This document shows, in pieces, positions 39,819-48,709 of a DNA stretch of 64,000 nt. The notes beneath the pieces are model-generated. The model was given only the letters and a program-made list of their open reading frames with translations, had not been told where the DNA came from and made no database searches. Each line of letters opens with the position of its first letter. The stretch's first letter is position 1. A program made the translations under genes and the position numbers. Source of the stretch: Thermanaerovibrio acidaminovorans DSM 6589 (GTDB lineage: Bacteria; Synergistota; Synergistia; Synergistales; Synergistaceae). The stretch is from contig NC_013522.1 of the NCBI RefSeq assembly GCF_000024905.1, forward strand, positions 1,550,001-1,614,000, written 5' to 3'.

Positions 39819-40762
39819 GGCGTCCCCTGGCGTTGCTCGGCCTACTCTCCCTCCTGGCCCTCCTGACCCTACCCTTCGTGGGGCCCATGCGGATAGCCCC
39901 CTCGGAGGCCCTGGGGAACCGGGTGTTCACCACCATGCGGGTGCCCCGGGTGCTGCTGGGCTACTCCACCGGAGCCACCCTGGGGCTCTGCGGTGCGGTG
40001 TTCCAGGTTTTGCTCAGGAACCACCTGGCCTCCCCGGACGTGATGGGGGTCTCCTCCGGTGCCGCCCTGGGGGCGGTGGCGGCCATAAGGCTGGGGCTAT
40101 CGCCGGTGGGGATCGGGGCCTTCCTGGGCTCCAGCCTGGCCATAGGGCTCATCCTCACCGCCGGGGCCCAGACGGCCCGGCGAGGAGGCGGGAGCCAGGG
40201 GCTCCTGCTGGCGGGGGTGGCGTCCAGCTTCCTGTTCGGGAGCCTCAACATGGTGATCCAGTACGGGGGCGGCTTCGGCGACTCCTTCAGGATGCTACGA
40301 TGGGCCATGGGGGGAATACAGGTGGTGGGATACCAGCAACTTGTCCCCTCCCTGGGGGCCCTGGGGGTCACCGTCGGCTGTTGCCTGGCCTTCCTGAAGG
40401 AGATAAGGCTCATCCGCTGCGGGACCCTATTCGCCAGGAGCCGGGGGGTCCCGGTGGACCGGGTCCGCTGGATCCTGTTCGGCCTGATCTCCATGGCGGT
40501 GGCCGCCTCGGTGTCCCTCTGCGGCCCCATCGGCTTTGTGGGGCTCTTCGGCCCCCACATGGCCAGGATGCTGGGCGTCAAGGGGGAGGGAGGGGGGCTT
40601 TGGGGAAGCGCCATGGTGGGGGGGCTGATACTCTCCGGGTGCGACGCCCTGGCAAGGACACTCTGGGCCCCGTCGGAGATACCGGTGGGGATAATCACCT
40701 CCGGCGCGGGGGCCCTCTTCTTCCTCTGGCTGATGCTGTTCGGATCCGAGCGGCAAGTCTGA
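39815..40762 (+). CDS. btuC: BtuC-type ABC transporter permease
   Basis: 315 aa, FecCD family with about nine or ten membrane helices. Signatures: VPRVLLGYSTGATLGLCGAV, LLRNHLASPDVMGVSSGAAL, CGPIGFVGLFGPHMARMLGV and IPVGIITSGAGALFFLWLM. Forms the inner-membrane channel with BtuD. ATG overlaps the btuD stop (ATGA). Confidence 0.93.
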   Translation: MRRPLALLGLLSLLALLTLPFVGPMRIAPSEALGNRVFTTMRVPRVLLGYSTGATLGLCGAVFQVLLRNHLASPDVMGVSSGAALGAVAAIRLGLSPVGIGAFLGSSLAIGLILTAGAQTARRGGGSQGLLLAGVASSFLFGSLNMVIQYGGGFGDSFRMLRWAMGGIQVVGYQQLVPSLGALGVTVGCCLAFLKEIRLIRCGTLFARSRGVPVDRVRWILFGLISMAVAASVSLCGPIGFVGLFGPHMARMLGVKGEGGGLWGSAMVGGLILSGCDALARTLWAPSEIPVGIITSGAGALFFLWLMLFGSERQV

Positions 40763-40780
40763 ACCCGGGAGGGATCTTCA

Positions 40781-41401
40781 ATGTGGAACTGGGTTTCTTT
40801 CCTTAGGGACGGGGGTCCCATAGCGTGGATCATATTGTTAACGTCGATCTTTACGATGGCCCTGGCGATGGACAGGCTATGGGTCCTGTACCGGTGCACC
40901 CTAGTGTCCCGCCAGCTGGACCTCAACCAACTGGAGGAACCGCTGGGATCCCATGGGACCGGGGGTCATGCCACCCTACCACCTGGCCCCGCCGCCCGGG
41001 TGGTCCAGGGGATCATGGCCTTCTGGGACAAGGGTTCCGGGGCAATGAGGGAGGCGGCGGAGATAGCCATAAGGGAGGAGCTGTTCCTCCTCTCCAAGGG
41101 GCTCTCCACCATCGAGTGGGCCGCACGGATAGCCCCCATGTTGGGGCTACTGGGCACGGTGCTGGGCATGGTGGACATGTTCGGCGCCATAGGAACCGCC
41201 GGAGCATCCTCCGGGGCAGTGGCCCTGGGGATCCGTAAGGCCCTTTACACCACCGTGGCGGGGCTGTGTTGCGCCATCCCCGCCTCCGCCATGTTGCGCC
41301 TTCTGGACCACCTGATAGACGCCGAGGAGGAGAGGCTCCGGCGGATATCCCACCACCTCATCCTCCACCGCATGAGATGTGAAGGGGGGACCCAGGGGTG
41401 A
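40781..41401 (+). CDS. exbB: ExbB/TolQ-family proton-channel protein
   Basis: 206 aa with three membrane helices. The first is GGPIAWIILLTSIFTMALAM; the conserved part is LSTIEWAARIAPMLGLLGTV, GMVDMF and LGIRKALYTTVAGLCCAIPA. Works with ExbD to drive TonB using the proton gradient. Encoded 18 bp after btuC, so it belongs to the B12 operon. Confidence 0.94.
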   Translation: MWNWVSFLRDGGPIAWIILLTSIFTMALAMDRLWVLYRCTLVSRQLDLNQLEEPLGSHGTGGHATLPPGPAARVVQGIMAFWDKGSGAMREAAEIAIREELFLLSKGLSTIEWAARIAPMLGLLGTVLGMVDMFGAIGTAGASSGAVALGIRKALYTTVAGLCCAIPASAMLRLLDHLIDAEEERLRRISHHLILHRMRCEGGTQG

Positions 41402-41766
41402 GGCGCCGGGGGCACCAGATGGACATGACCCCCATGCTGGACGTGCTCTTCATGCTGATCATCTTCTTCGTCCTCACCACCTCCTTCGCCCGGCTGGAGA
41501 CCCAACGGGTGGACCTGCCCAAGGGGAGGGGGGAACGGACGGAGGTAAAGGCGGCGGTGATAACCATCACATCCAACGGGGAGATCCTCCTGGACGGGAA
41601 GCCCTCCAGCCTGGGGGAGCTGAAAGCACGCCTCCGGGGACACCCACGGGTCCTGCTGGGGGCCCACCGGGGAGTGCCCTACGGCAGGGTGGCGGAGCTC
41701 CTGTCCGCCCTCAGATCCGCAGGTGTTGAGTCCGCGGGGCTGCTGCTGGAGGGGAGCTCCAATTGA
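41398..41766 (+). CDS. exbD: ExbD/TolR-family protein
   Basis: 122 aa from GTG 41398 (overlapping the exbB stop). One membrane helix (MTPMLDVLFMLIIFFVLTTS) carries the functional Asp in MLDVLF, followed by a periplasmic domain with DLPKGRG, VVITITSNGEILLDG-like strands and LSALRSAGVESAGLL. Confidence 0.94.
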   Translation: MRRRGHQMDMTPMLDVLFMLIIFFVLTTSFARLETQRVDLPKGRGERTEVKAAVITITSNGEILLDGKPSSLGELKARLRGHPRVLLGAHRGVPYGRVAELLSALRSAGVESAGLLLEGSSN

Positions 41767-42449
41767 GACGTGCCCTACCCTTCCTCCTGGCCAGCCTATG
41801 GATCCACTGGGCGGTCCTGGGGATCATCACCCCGCGTTCCCACCAGCCCCCGGGGATTCACGTCATGCGCATCACCATTGAGACCGCCCCCACCGCCCCC
41901 CCTTCCGTGACACCCGGGGCGGACCCGCCCAAAGCCAAGACCGAGGCCCCGGTTAAAACCCCGGCCAAGCAGAACAGGATCCCGAGCGAACGCAATCCAA
42001 GCGCCCGAAGGGCCCCAAAGGAGGCCTCCCTGGGGGAGGCGAAGGATAGGGGGGGGACCGATCGATCCGGGGACACGGATGGCCCCGCCGGCGGCCCACC
42101 GGCGGAGGGGGCCCCGGCAGGTGAAGGGGGACTTCCATCGGGGGGTCAAGCGGAAGGCGGGGGGACCGGTGAAACCCTACCGGGTGGAACGGCGGAGGAC
42201 GCCACCCTGCGGGTGAAGCCCCGGTACCCCCGGGCGGCTCGGCAGAGGGGCGAGGAGGGCACGGTGGTGATCCGCCTCACGGTCCGGGACGGGGTCCCCA
42301 TCGATGCGAGGGTGGAGTCCTCCAGCGGGTCCCCCCGGCTGGACCGGGCGGCGCTGGAGGCGGCGGCCATGTGGCGCTTCAGGCCCCAGGTGAACGGGGA
42401 GGTCCGGATCCCCTTCCTCTTCAGGCTGGTGGATCCGGACCCCCGGTGA
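41763..42449 (+). CDS. tonB: TonB energy-transducing protein
   Basis: 228 aa from TTG 41763 overlapping the exbD stop. A single N-terminal membrane anchor (FLLASLWIHWAVLGIITP) with the His of the TonB anchor, a long Pro/Glu/Gly-rich spacer, and a C-terminal TonB domain: VKPRYPRAARQRGEEGTVVI, IDARVESSSGSPRLDRAALE, MWRFRP. It transmits force to outer-membrane receptors, here presumably BtuB encoded convergently just downstream. Confidence 0.93.
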   Translation: MRRALPFLLASLWIHWAVLGIITPRSHQPPGIHVMRITIETAPTAPPSVTPGADPPKAKTEAPVKTPAKQNRIPSERNPSARRAPKEASLGEAKDRGGTDRSGDTDGPAGGPPAEGAPAGEGGLPSGGQAEGGGTGETLPGGTAEDATLRVKPRYPRAARQRGEEGTVVIRLTVRDGVPIDARVESSSGSPRLDRAALEAAAMWRFRPQVNGEVRIPFLFRLVDPDPR

Positions 42450-42457
42450 GGTGACGC

Positions 42458-44296
42458 CTAGATGCGGCCGCTCAGGGTCAGGTACCAGGTCCTCTCGGGC
42501 GTCACATAGCCGCTCCGGTCCACGAAGAACTCCCGGCCGAAGACGTTGCGTCCCCCCAAGGTCAGCTCCATCTCCCCCAGGGAGCGGGAAAGGTTGAGGT
42601 CCACCAGGAAGATGTCCTCCTCGGAGTAGTGGTTGGTGTTGTCCCTTATGGCCCTATCCCCGTAGAACCGGCCGGTGACGCTGGCCCTCCAGGGTCCCCG
42701 GGTCCACTCCAGGGTGGAGACCGACTTCCACCGGGGATCCCCGCTCCTGGTCCACTGACCCGAGGCCCTCTCCTCCCCGTAGGCCCAGGACAAACCCTGC
42801 CGATAGGTGAGCCCCTCGGACAGCCGCAGGACCCACTCCGCCTCCACCCCGTAGGCCCGGTAGCGCTCCAGGTTCACGTACTGGCCGATCCAAGTGATGG
42901 GATCCGACTGGTAGGCGATCCTGTCGTCCAGGTCGGTGTAGAAGAGGTTGAAGCTCCAGCCGGCGGCGGACCGGACCCCCGCCTCGTAGCTCCACCCCTT
43001 CTCGGGCCTGAGCTGGTAGTTGGGGATCCCCCAGCTCCTCATGGGCATGTAGATCTGGAAGAAGCTGGGCATCACGAAGGCCCTGCCGGCGGACAGGTAC
43101 CACAGCCTGCCGGAGGGGTCCTCGTAGGAGAGGGACACCTTTGGGTTCAGCTCCGAGTAGTCGTCCCCCCTCTCAACGTCCCAGCGCTCGTAACGGAGCC
43201 CCAGAAGGCCCGTCAGTTCCCCCAGGGGGAAGCTGGTCTCCCCGTACAAGGAGAGCCCATCCCTCTTGAGGTCGTAGGGATCGTTGTTGCCAAAGGGGTT
43301 CTCGAAGTTCCTGCTGTCGGAGCTGTCCCGACGGAGCTCGATCCCGTAGGCCAGGAGGTTTGAGCCCCACTTGCCCCGCCCGTCCAGGGCGAGCCCCAGG
43401 TTGCTGTCCTGGTACTCACTCCTGCCGGAGGAGTCGAAGACCCGCTTGAAGTTGCTGCCGTAGTAGGCCTTGAGGGACAGGTCCCCTGGAACCGGTAGCT
43501 CCAGCACGTAGCGGCCGTAGTCGTTCTCCTGCCGGTTCAGGTCCCCGTCGTAGGTCCAGCGGGAGGAGTAGTCCCCCAGGCTGGCCTTGAAGGTCCACCC
43601 GTCCCCCTTCAGGTCCAGGCCGTAGTGGTTCGCCCGGTAGTCGTCGGACCGGTCGTAGAGGCCGTTGGTCCGCCTCCTGATCCGGCGCTGGCCCTCCTCC
43701 TCTCGGGAGTAGCGGACCGTGGCGGTAACCCTATCTCCTCCGGAGGCCCAGACGGTGCCGGAGAGGTACCCGTCGGATCCGCCGGTCAGGGAGAAGCCCG
43801 CCGGGGCGGCCCCCTTTCGAGTCACCACGTTTATGACCCCTCCAAGGCCGTGGGAACCGTAGAGGGCGGAGGAGGCGCCCTTTAGGACCTCCACCCGCTC
43901 GATGGAGCTCAAGGGGACGGTCCTGAGGTCGAAGGGGGCCCCCAGCACCGCCCCGGTGCCGTAACTGGAGGTCATGAAGGGGACCCCGTCCACCAGGAGT
44001 AGCACCTCGGTGGTCATCCCCCGGACGGATATGCCCTTGGACTGGGCCATCCCAGCCCCGCTGACCAGGCCGTTCACCCCGGGTAGCAGGTCCAGCACCT
44101 CCTGCAGGTTCCTTGCCCCGCTTCGCCGGATGTCGTCGGAGGTTACCCGATGAACCATGGCGGGCAGGTCCTCCATGGAGCTCACCCGGGAGCCCAGGAC
44201 CTCCACCACCGGCTCGTCGGCCCCGAAGGCGGGCCCCCCCAAGGCGGCCAACCCCAAGACAACGAACAGCCACAAGGATCTCCTAGATGTACGCAC
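42458..44296 (-). CDS. btuB: TonB-dependent outer-membrane receptor, BtuB-like
   Basis: 612 aa from GTG 44296 after GGAGGGAG. Signal peptide (LWLFVVLGLAALGGPAFGAD), TonB-box-like EPVVEVLGSR, plug domain (IRRSGARNLQEVLDLLPGVN, MTTEVLLLVDGVPFMTSSYG, SSIERVEVLKGASSALYGSH, GLGGVINVVTRKG) and a beta-barrel ending in RTWYLTLSGRI. Its own cobalamin riboswitch and position opposite the B12 importer operon indicate corrinoid as substrate. Only 8 bp separate its stop from that of tonB. Confidence 0.92.
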   Translation of the reverse strand: MRTSRRSLWLFVVLGLAALGGPAFGADEPVVEVLGSRVSSMEDLPAMVHRVTSDDIRRSGARNLQEVLDLLPGVNGLVSGAGMAQSKGISVRGMTTEVLLLVDGVPFMTSSYGTGAVLGAPFDLRTVPLSSIERVEVLKGASSALYGSHGLGGVINVVTRKGAAPAGFSLTGGSDGYLSGTVWASGGDRVTATVRYSREEEGQRRIRRRTNGLYDRSDDYRANHYGLDLKGDGWTFKASLGDYSSRWTYDGDLNRQENDYGRYVLELPVPGDLSLKAYYGSNFKRVFDSSGRSEYQDSNLGLALDGRGKWGSNLLAYGIELRRDSSDSRNFENPFGNNDPYDLKRDGLSLYGETSFPLGELTGLLGLRYERWDVERGDDYSELNPKVSLSYEDPSGRLWYLSAGRAFVMPSFFQIYMPMRSWGIPNYQLRPEKGWSYEAGVRSAAGWSFNLFYTDLDDRIAYQSDPITWIGQYVNLERYRAYGVEAEWVLRLSEGLTYRQGLSWAYGEERASGQWTRSGDPRWKSVSTLEWTRGPWRASVTGRFYGDRAIRDNTNHYSEEDIFLVDLNLSRSLGEMELTLGGRNVFGREFFVDRSGYVTPERTWYLTLSGRI

Positions 44297-44357
44297 AGAA
44301 ACTCCCTCCCCGTTGGATTATGATCTCCAAGGGCCGGTGTAGAGATCTCCCCCCCTT

Positions 44358-44399
44358 CCTCAAAAAACTTCCGGGCCCGCCGCTCTGGAGGGCCCGGAC
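44358..44399 (-). terminator. Riboswitch-controlled terminator before btuB
   Basis: TCCGGGCCC, an 11-nt loop, GGGCCCGGA, then AGTTTTTTG on the minus strand; sits in the btuB leader between the aptamer and the start codon. An upstream hairpin (about 44408-44441, GCGGCCCCCC arms) links it to the aptamer. Confidence 0.9.
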
Positions 44400-44419
44400 A
44401 GACCACCATGCGGCCCCCC

Positions 44420-44565
44420 CGCCCTCGAAGGGGGGCCGCATCCAGGACCTGGGGCCAGTGTCGGGCTCGGACTCAAAGTCCACACCGTAGCGGGGCTGCG
44501 CCGGATTCCCACCGGTCTTCCTGGGCTCCCAGACCCAATTCGTCCCCGGACCGCTCCGGGGACGT
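44420..44565 (-). promoter_or_regulatory. Cobalamin riboswitch of btuB
   Basis: The minus strand shows GACCGGTGGGAATCCGGCGC, AGCCCCGCTACGGTGTGG, then GAGTCCGAGCCCGACACTGG: the cobalamin aptamer core with the CACTGG element. Followed by an intrinsic terminator, so it should act at transcription. 344 bp lie between btuB and tolC and are fully occupied by promoter, aptamer and terminator. Confidence 0.88.
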
Positions 44566-44580
44566 GGCATCTGGCACGGA

Positions 44581-44608
44581 ACTATAGCACAATATGAGAC
44601 CAACACAA
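44581..44608 (-). promoter_or_regulatory. btuB promoter abutting the tolC terminator
   Basis: TTGTGT (44603-44608) and TATAGT (44581-44586) with 16-bp spacing on the minus strand. The -35 overlaps the T-rich tail of the tolC terminator. Confidence 0.65.
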
Positions 44609-44610
44609 AG

Positions 44611-44634
44611 GCCCCCGGGGGGACCCCCGGGGGC
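44611..44634 (-). terminator. Terminator after the tetR-tolC operon
   Basis: GCCCCCGGGG-4 nt-CCCCGGGGGC, 10-bp stem, followed on the minus strand by CCTTTGTGTT; 6 bp past the tolC-like stop. Confidence 0.8.
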
Positions 44635-44640
44635 GGGTGG

Positions 44641-45969
44641 TCAGTTTCTCAACACCATCCCCCACCCCTCCTCGCCAAGGGCGTAGCGAAGCGCCGCCTG
44701 GGCGGAGAGGAGGTCGTACCGGGCGTCCACCAGGTCGTTCATGGCCTGCTCCAGCCGCACCCGGGCGTCCAAGACGTCCAGGTTGGTGCCCACCCGGGCA
44801 TCATAGCGGCGCTCCGCTATCCGGTGGTCCTCCTCCGCCTGCTTGAGCCCCACATCCGCCGCCGCCAGCCTCTCCCGGGCCTCCTTGAGCCGCTCGAAGG
44901 CGTCCACCGCCTCCTGCCTTATCTGCAGCTCCATGTCGCCGAACCGCCCAAGGAGCGCCTCCGCCTGGGCCCGGGCCTGATCCGCCCTGGCCCTCACCTC
45001 CCCGAAGTCCAACATCCGCCACTGAAGGGTCAGCGACAGCAGGTAGTCCTCCTTCTCGCTGGGGAAGAAATCGGGCCCCACCCGGTAGGCCTCCCCCTTG
45101 AACAGAAGCTGGGGCCTCCCCTGCCCATCCGCCGCCCCAGCCAGGGCCAGGGCCTGCCGACGGTACATGTCCAGGGACCTCAGCTCCCGCCGGGACCGAA
45201 GGGCTATCCCCTGGACGTCAACCCCCTGGGGAATCGCCAAATCCCCCGCCTCCACCACCAGCTCCCGGTCCCGGGGCACCACGAACCCGCAGGCCCGGTC
45301 CAGCATGGCGTAGGCCCTCTCCACCGCCCCATTGGCCCTTATGAGGTTGACCTTTGCGTTGGACAGGGCCACCTGGGCCCTCAAGAGCTCCGCCCGGGGC
45401 ACCATCCCCACCGAGTAGAAGGCCTTCACCCTCTCCAGGTAACGCTCGGACAGCTCCACCACCCGGGACGCCACCTGTACCCTCCCCTTGGCCCGAAGGA
45501 CCCCGTAGAGGGCGGACCTCAGCTGGAAGAGAACCCCCTCCCGGCCCCGCTCCTCCTCCGCCCGGGCGGCCTCCATGGCCGCCTCCGCAGCCCGCACCTG
45601 ATATGTCAGGGTGCCCCCCGAGTAGAGCACCTGGGTCAGCGCCAACGCGGCCCGGTAGGTCTCCTCGTAGCCGGTCACCGCGTACCCCACTGGCTTGTCC
45701 AGGGGATCGTAGACCCGGGCCTTGGGAGGCTCCTTGGCCTTGGAACCGTAGAGCACCAGGTCCAGCTTGGGAGCCAGCCCCGCCCGGGCCTGCTCCAGCG
45801 CCGCCTCCTTGCCCCTCACCGAGGCACGGAGGGCCTTGAGGACCGGGTGGACCTCCAGGGCCCTGCTCTCCAGCTCCCCAAGGCTAAGGGGGGCCTCCGC
45901 CCCCGCCGCCGACGGAAACCACACCAGCGCCACCAGGAGAAGACACAGGGGCCAACGGAGCCTAGCCAC
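44641..45969 (-). CDS. TolC-family outer-membrane efflux protein
   Basis: 442 aa from GTG 45969, just past the tetR stop region. A signal peptide (LRWPLCLLLVALVWFPSAAG) is followed by two TolC-like halves rich in helices with heptad Ala/Arg/Glu; segments include LYSGGTLTYQVRAAEAAMEA, YSVGMVPRAELLRAQVALSN and RYDARVGTNLDVLDARVRLE. The latter two are the paired signatures of the outer efflux family. It forms the trans-periplasmic channel of a type I secretion or efflux pump, whose other parts are not here. Regulated with the upstream TetR gene. Confidence 0.92.
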   Translation of the reverse strand: MARLRWPLCLLLVALVWFPSAAGAEAPLSLGELESRALEVHPVLKALRASVRGKEAALEQARAGLAPKLDLVLYGSKAKEPPKARVYDPLDKPVGYAVTGYEETYRAALALTQVLYSGGTLTYQVRAAEAAMEAARAEEERGREGVLFQLRSALYGVLRAKGRVQVASRVVELSERYLERVKAFYSVGMVPRAELLRAQVALSNAKVNLIRANGAVERAYAMLDRACGFVVPRDRELVVEAGDLAIPQGVDVQGIALRSRRELRSLDMYRRQALALAGAADGQGRPQLLFKGEAYRVGPDFFPSEKEDYLLSLTLQWRMLDFGEVRARADQARAQAEALLGRFGDMELQIRQEAVDAFERLKEARERLAAADVGLKQAEEDHRIAERRYDARVGTNLDVLDARVRLEQAMNDLVDARYDLLSAQAALRYALGEEGWGMVLRN

Positions 45970-46531
45970 GGTCCGCCCCCCCCACCAGGGCCCCACAGCC
46001 CCGCCTCCAAAGCCCAAGGGCCGAATCCAGGTCAAGCCAGATCCCCACGTTGAACATGATCCCGTCGAAGAAGACGCAGAGCAGGTCCTCCAGCCCCCGG
46101 TCCGCCAGGTCCAGCCGGGCCCGGCTGAGCCGGTCCCGCATGTCCTCCTTGACCCGCATGCGAAGGGCCTCCGCCAGGTCCACCATCCCCTGGACCCCCC
46201 TGTGGGCGGACAGCACCAGCTCGAACCACAAGGGCAGCGAACAACCATCCTGGAAGAGACGGCGGATCAGCCCCTCCCCATCGGCGTGTATTACATCCAC
46301 CACGTCCAGCCCCGACTCCGGCGTCTCCCCGAAGTGGCTCACGATCCTCTCCACCTCGTCCTCCATCACCCGCCGGAACAGATCGAACTTGCTTTGAAAG
46401 TGCCAGTAGAAGGCCCCCTTGCTCACCCCGGCGGACTTGACTATGGCGTCCACGCTGGCCCCGTCGTACCCCCTCCGGGCGAAGATCTCCCTGGCACTCG
46501 AGACTATGGCCCGCTTGGCATCGGAACTCAA
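45962..46531 (-). CDS. TetR/AcrR-family repressor
   Basis: 189 aa: HTH AIVSSAREIFARRGYDGASV, DAIVKSAGVSKGAFYWHFQS, KFDLFRRVME, followed by a ligand domain (LFQDGCSLPLWFELVLSAHR). It overlaps the tolC-like gene by 8 bp and should repress the pair; a perfect-armed palindrome lies 50 bp upstream. Confidence 0.93.
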   Translation of the reverse strand: MSSDAKRAIVSSAREIFARRGYDGASVDAIVKSAGVSKGAFYWHFQSKFDLFRRVMEDEVERIVSHFGETPESGLDVVDVIHADGEGLIRRLFQDGCSLPLWFELVLSAHRGVQGMVDLAEALRMRVKEDMRDRLSRARLDLADRGLEDLLCVFFDGIMFNVGIWLDLDSALGLWRRGCGALVGGADRG

Positions 46532-46579
46532 ACCTCAACCCACCTCCCAATCACCTTGAACCCACCGAATGGTCTCAAA

Positions 46580-46597
46580 GACCGACCGGTCTGTCAA
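46580..46597 (-). promoter_or_regulatory. TetR operator overlapping a -35 element
   Basis: GACAGACCGGTCGGTC on the minus strand (46580-46595) is a GAC-N-GACCGGTC-N-GTC palindrome, and TTGACA (46592-46597) overlaps it. Binding would block RNA polymerase. Confidence 0.7.
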
Positions 46598-46614
46598 GAG
46601 ATCCAACTAAGAAA

Positions 46615-46633
46615 GGGGACCCTGAGGGTCCCC
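46615..46633 (-). terminator. Terminator after rpsI
   Basis: GGGGACCCTGAGGGTCCCC hairpin followed on the minus strand by TTTCTTAG, 19 bp after the rpsI stop. Confidence 0.8.
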
Positions 46634-46651
46634 CGAAGCGGCTCGAAAGGG

Positions 46652-47050
46652 TTAACGCTTGGAGTACTGGAAGCGGGCCCGAGCTCCGGCCTGACCGAAC
46701 TTCTTCCTCTCCACCATCCTGGGGTCCCGGGTTAGCAACCCCGCCTTCTTCAGCGCCGGACGGGCCTGGGGGTTCATCTTCAGGATGGCCCGGGCTATGC
46801 CCAGCCTGATGGCCCCCGCCTGGCCGGTGAGACCGCCCCCGTGGGCCCTCACCAGCACGTCCACCTTGCCCTCCACCCCCGCCACCTTCAGGGCCTCAAG
46901 GGCCTGAAGCTGCCAGGTGAACCTGGGCAGGTAGTCCTCCAAGGTCCTGTTGTTGACCTTGATTAGCCCCTGGCCGGGACGGATCCTGACACGGGCCACC
47001 GCGTTCTTCCTCCTGCCGGTGCCCCAGAAGTACATGTTGGAAGCCTGCAC
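46652..47050 (-). CDS. rpsI: Ribosomal protein uS9
   Basis: 132 aa from GTG 47050 (ATG 47035 possible): YFWGTGRRKNAVARVRIRPG, HGGGLTGQAGAIRLGIARAI and the C-terminal KKFGQAGARARFQYSKR tail that contacts the ribosomal P site. Follows rplM by 20 bp. Confidence 0.97.
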   Translation of the reverse strand: MQASNMYFWGTGRRKNAVARVRIRPGQGLIKVNNRTLEDYLPRFTWQLQALEALKVAGVEGKVDVLVRAHGGGLTGQAGAIRLGIARAILKMNPQARPALKKAGLLTRDPRMVERKKFGQAGARARFQYSKR

Positions 47051-47070
47051 CTTCTATTCCCCCCTCTTCC

Positions 47071-47508
47071 CTAAAGTTCCAAGGTCTCAGGCTTCTGGGC
47101 CCCGTGGGGATGGCTGGGACCCGCGTAGACCTTAAGCTTCCTGAACATGGCGCGGCCCAGACGGTTCTTGGGCAGCATACCCTTTACCACCCGCTCGATG
47201 AGCCTCTCGGGGTTCCTCTCAAGGATCTTCCCGTAGGGGATCGACTTGAGACCGCCGGAGTAGCCGCTGAAACGATGAACCATCGACTGCTCCCGCTTCT
47301 TGCCCGTCAGACCCACCTTCTCCGCGTTGATCACGATGACGAAGTCACCGGTGTCAACGTGGGGGGTGTAGGTGGGACGGTGCTTGCCGGACAAGACCAG
47401 GGCGATCCGGGACGCAAGACGCCCCAGGTGCTTGTCCGTGGCGTCCACCACGTACCACTTGCGCTCCACGGCTTCCTTCTTAGCCATGAACGATCTGGTG
47501 CCGATCAT
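47071..47508 (-). CDS. rplM: Ribosomal protein uL13
   Basis: 145 aa from ATG 47508 after AGGAGG. Contains [39 protein letters not shown] and [20 protein letters not shown]. Standard rplM-rpsI pair. Confidence 0.97.
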   Translation of the reverse strand: MIGTRSFMAKKEAVERKWYVVDATDKHLGRLASRIALVLSGKHRPTYTPHVDTGDFVIVINAEKVGLTGKKREQSMVHRFSGYSGGLKSIPYGKILERNPERLIERVVKGMLPKNRLGRAMFRKLKVYAGPSHPHGAQKPETLEL

Positions 47509-47632
47509 GGGTTCTCCTCCTTCGCTCCTCAAAGGACAGCTAACTTGATGTATTCAAAGCGCGACCCTGGTGCGACCCGTCCGCCCGCCCCGCCGTGGGG
47601 GGTGGCGCTGGCCAAGCGGACCCGATGCAAAG

Positions 47633-48655
47633 CTAGATCACGCGCTTCAACCTGTCAGTGGGGGTCAATCCGGGCAGGCGACCCCGCTTAGCCACGGGAC
47701 GCCGGTCCACCTCCTTGAGGTCCATGGTCATGTCTCTGGGGGTCCCGTGGGCTATGTAGCTCCCGACACCGAAACCGCCCGCACCAGCCTCCGCCAGGAC
47801 CCTTATCCTGTCCGGGTTGAGGCCACCGGACACGAAGACCGTCACATGACCGTATCCCGCCATGGACAACCTATACCGGACCTCCCTCACCAGCTCAGGG
47901 GTGACTCCTCCCCTCTCGCCGGGAGTATCTAGTCTAACAGCCGTTAGCCTTTCTTTCAAGGCCTCCGCCAGCCGAAGGGACTCCTCCGCCTCGTCCTTAA
48001 AGGTGTCCACCAGGACCGACAGCCCCTCCCCGGGGGGCAACACCTCCCCGTAGGCCTCCGCAAGCCTCAGGGTGTCCCCGGCGATTAGGATCGCCGCGTG
48101 GGGTATGGTGCCCCGGGGCTCCCGGCCCATCAGCTTGGCCCCAAGTATGCAGCTGGCGTCGGAGCAACCGCCCACCAGGGCGGATCGCTCCATCACCGGC
48201 GCACAGGAGGGGTGAACGTGCCGGGCCCCGAAACACAGGACCGGCAGGCCTCCGGCGGCCTCCACGCACCGCCTGGCGGCGGTGGCCCAGCCGCTGGAGC
48301 TGGACAGGATCCCAAGGATGGTGGTCTCGTGAAGACCGAACTCCCCGTAGCGGCCCCGGATCCGCATGACCACCTCCCGGGGCTCGAACTCCTCCCCCTC
48401 CCAGAGGGCCTCCACCTGAGCGTCCGCCCCCACGGAGACCAGAAGCCGGCGGACCTCCTCCAGGCCGCAGAAGACCCCCCCCTCCCGGGCGAACACCTCG
48501 GCGGTGACCTCCGCATCAAGACGACCCAGGCGACGCAAAACGTCCCGGGTCTTGGCGAAGTAAACGTCAGAAGTCCAACCACCCACTATCTCCCGGTGCT
48601 CCGCCGAGAGGAGACGACCCGGATCCTCCACCCGGAAGGCCCGAACGTCCCCCAT
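47633..48655 (-). CDS. pncB: Nicotinate phosphoribosyltransferase
   Basis: About 340 aa. GGWTSDVYFAKTRDVLRRLG, the His-containing GARHVHPSCAPVMERSALVG, GTIPHAAILIAGD, LSVLVDTFKDEAEES, VFVSGGLNPDRIRVLAEAGA and GFGVGSYIAH match the shorter PncB type that salvages nicotinate to NaMN for NAD. ATG 48655 is used; upstream TTG codons (48676, 48682) near GGAGGAGGGG are alternatives. Confidence 0.9.
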   Translation of the reverse strand: MGDVRAFRVEDPGRLLSAEHREIVGGWTSDVYFAKTRDVLRRLGRLDAEVTAEVFAREGGVFCGLEEVRRLLVSVGADAQVEALWEGEEFEPREVVMRIRGRYGEFGLHETTILGILSSSSGWATAARRCVEAAGGLPVLCFGARHVHPSCAPVMERSALVGGCSDASCILGAKLMGREPRGTIPHAAILIAGDTLRLAEAYGEVLPPGEGLSVLVDTFKDEAEESLRLAEALKERLTAVRLDTPGERGGVTPELVREVRYRLSMAGYGHVTVFVSGGLNPDRIRVLAEAGAGGFGVGSYIAHGTPRDMTMDLKEVDRRPVAKRGRLPGLTPTDRLKRVI

Positions 48656-48709
48656 ACCATCAACCCGGAAGACCAAGCCCAACCCCTCCTCCTCCAGAAA
48701 CCAAAGGCC

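Noticed and set aside
44100-44260. A tRNA or small RNA in the GC-rich btuB start region
   Set aside because: The pairing seen is coding sequence of the plug domain; no cloverleaf or conserved RNA motif is present.
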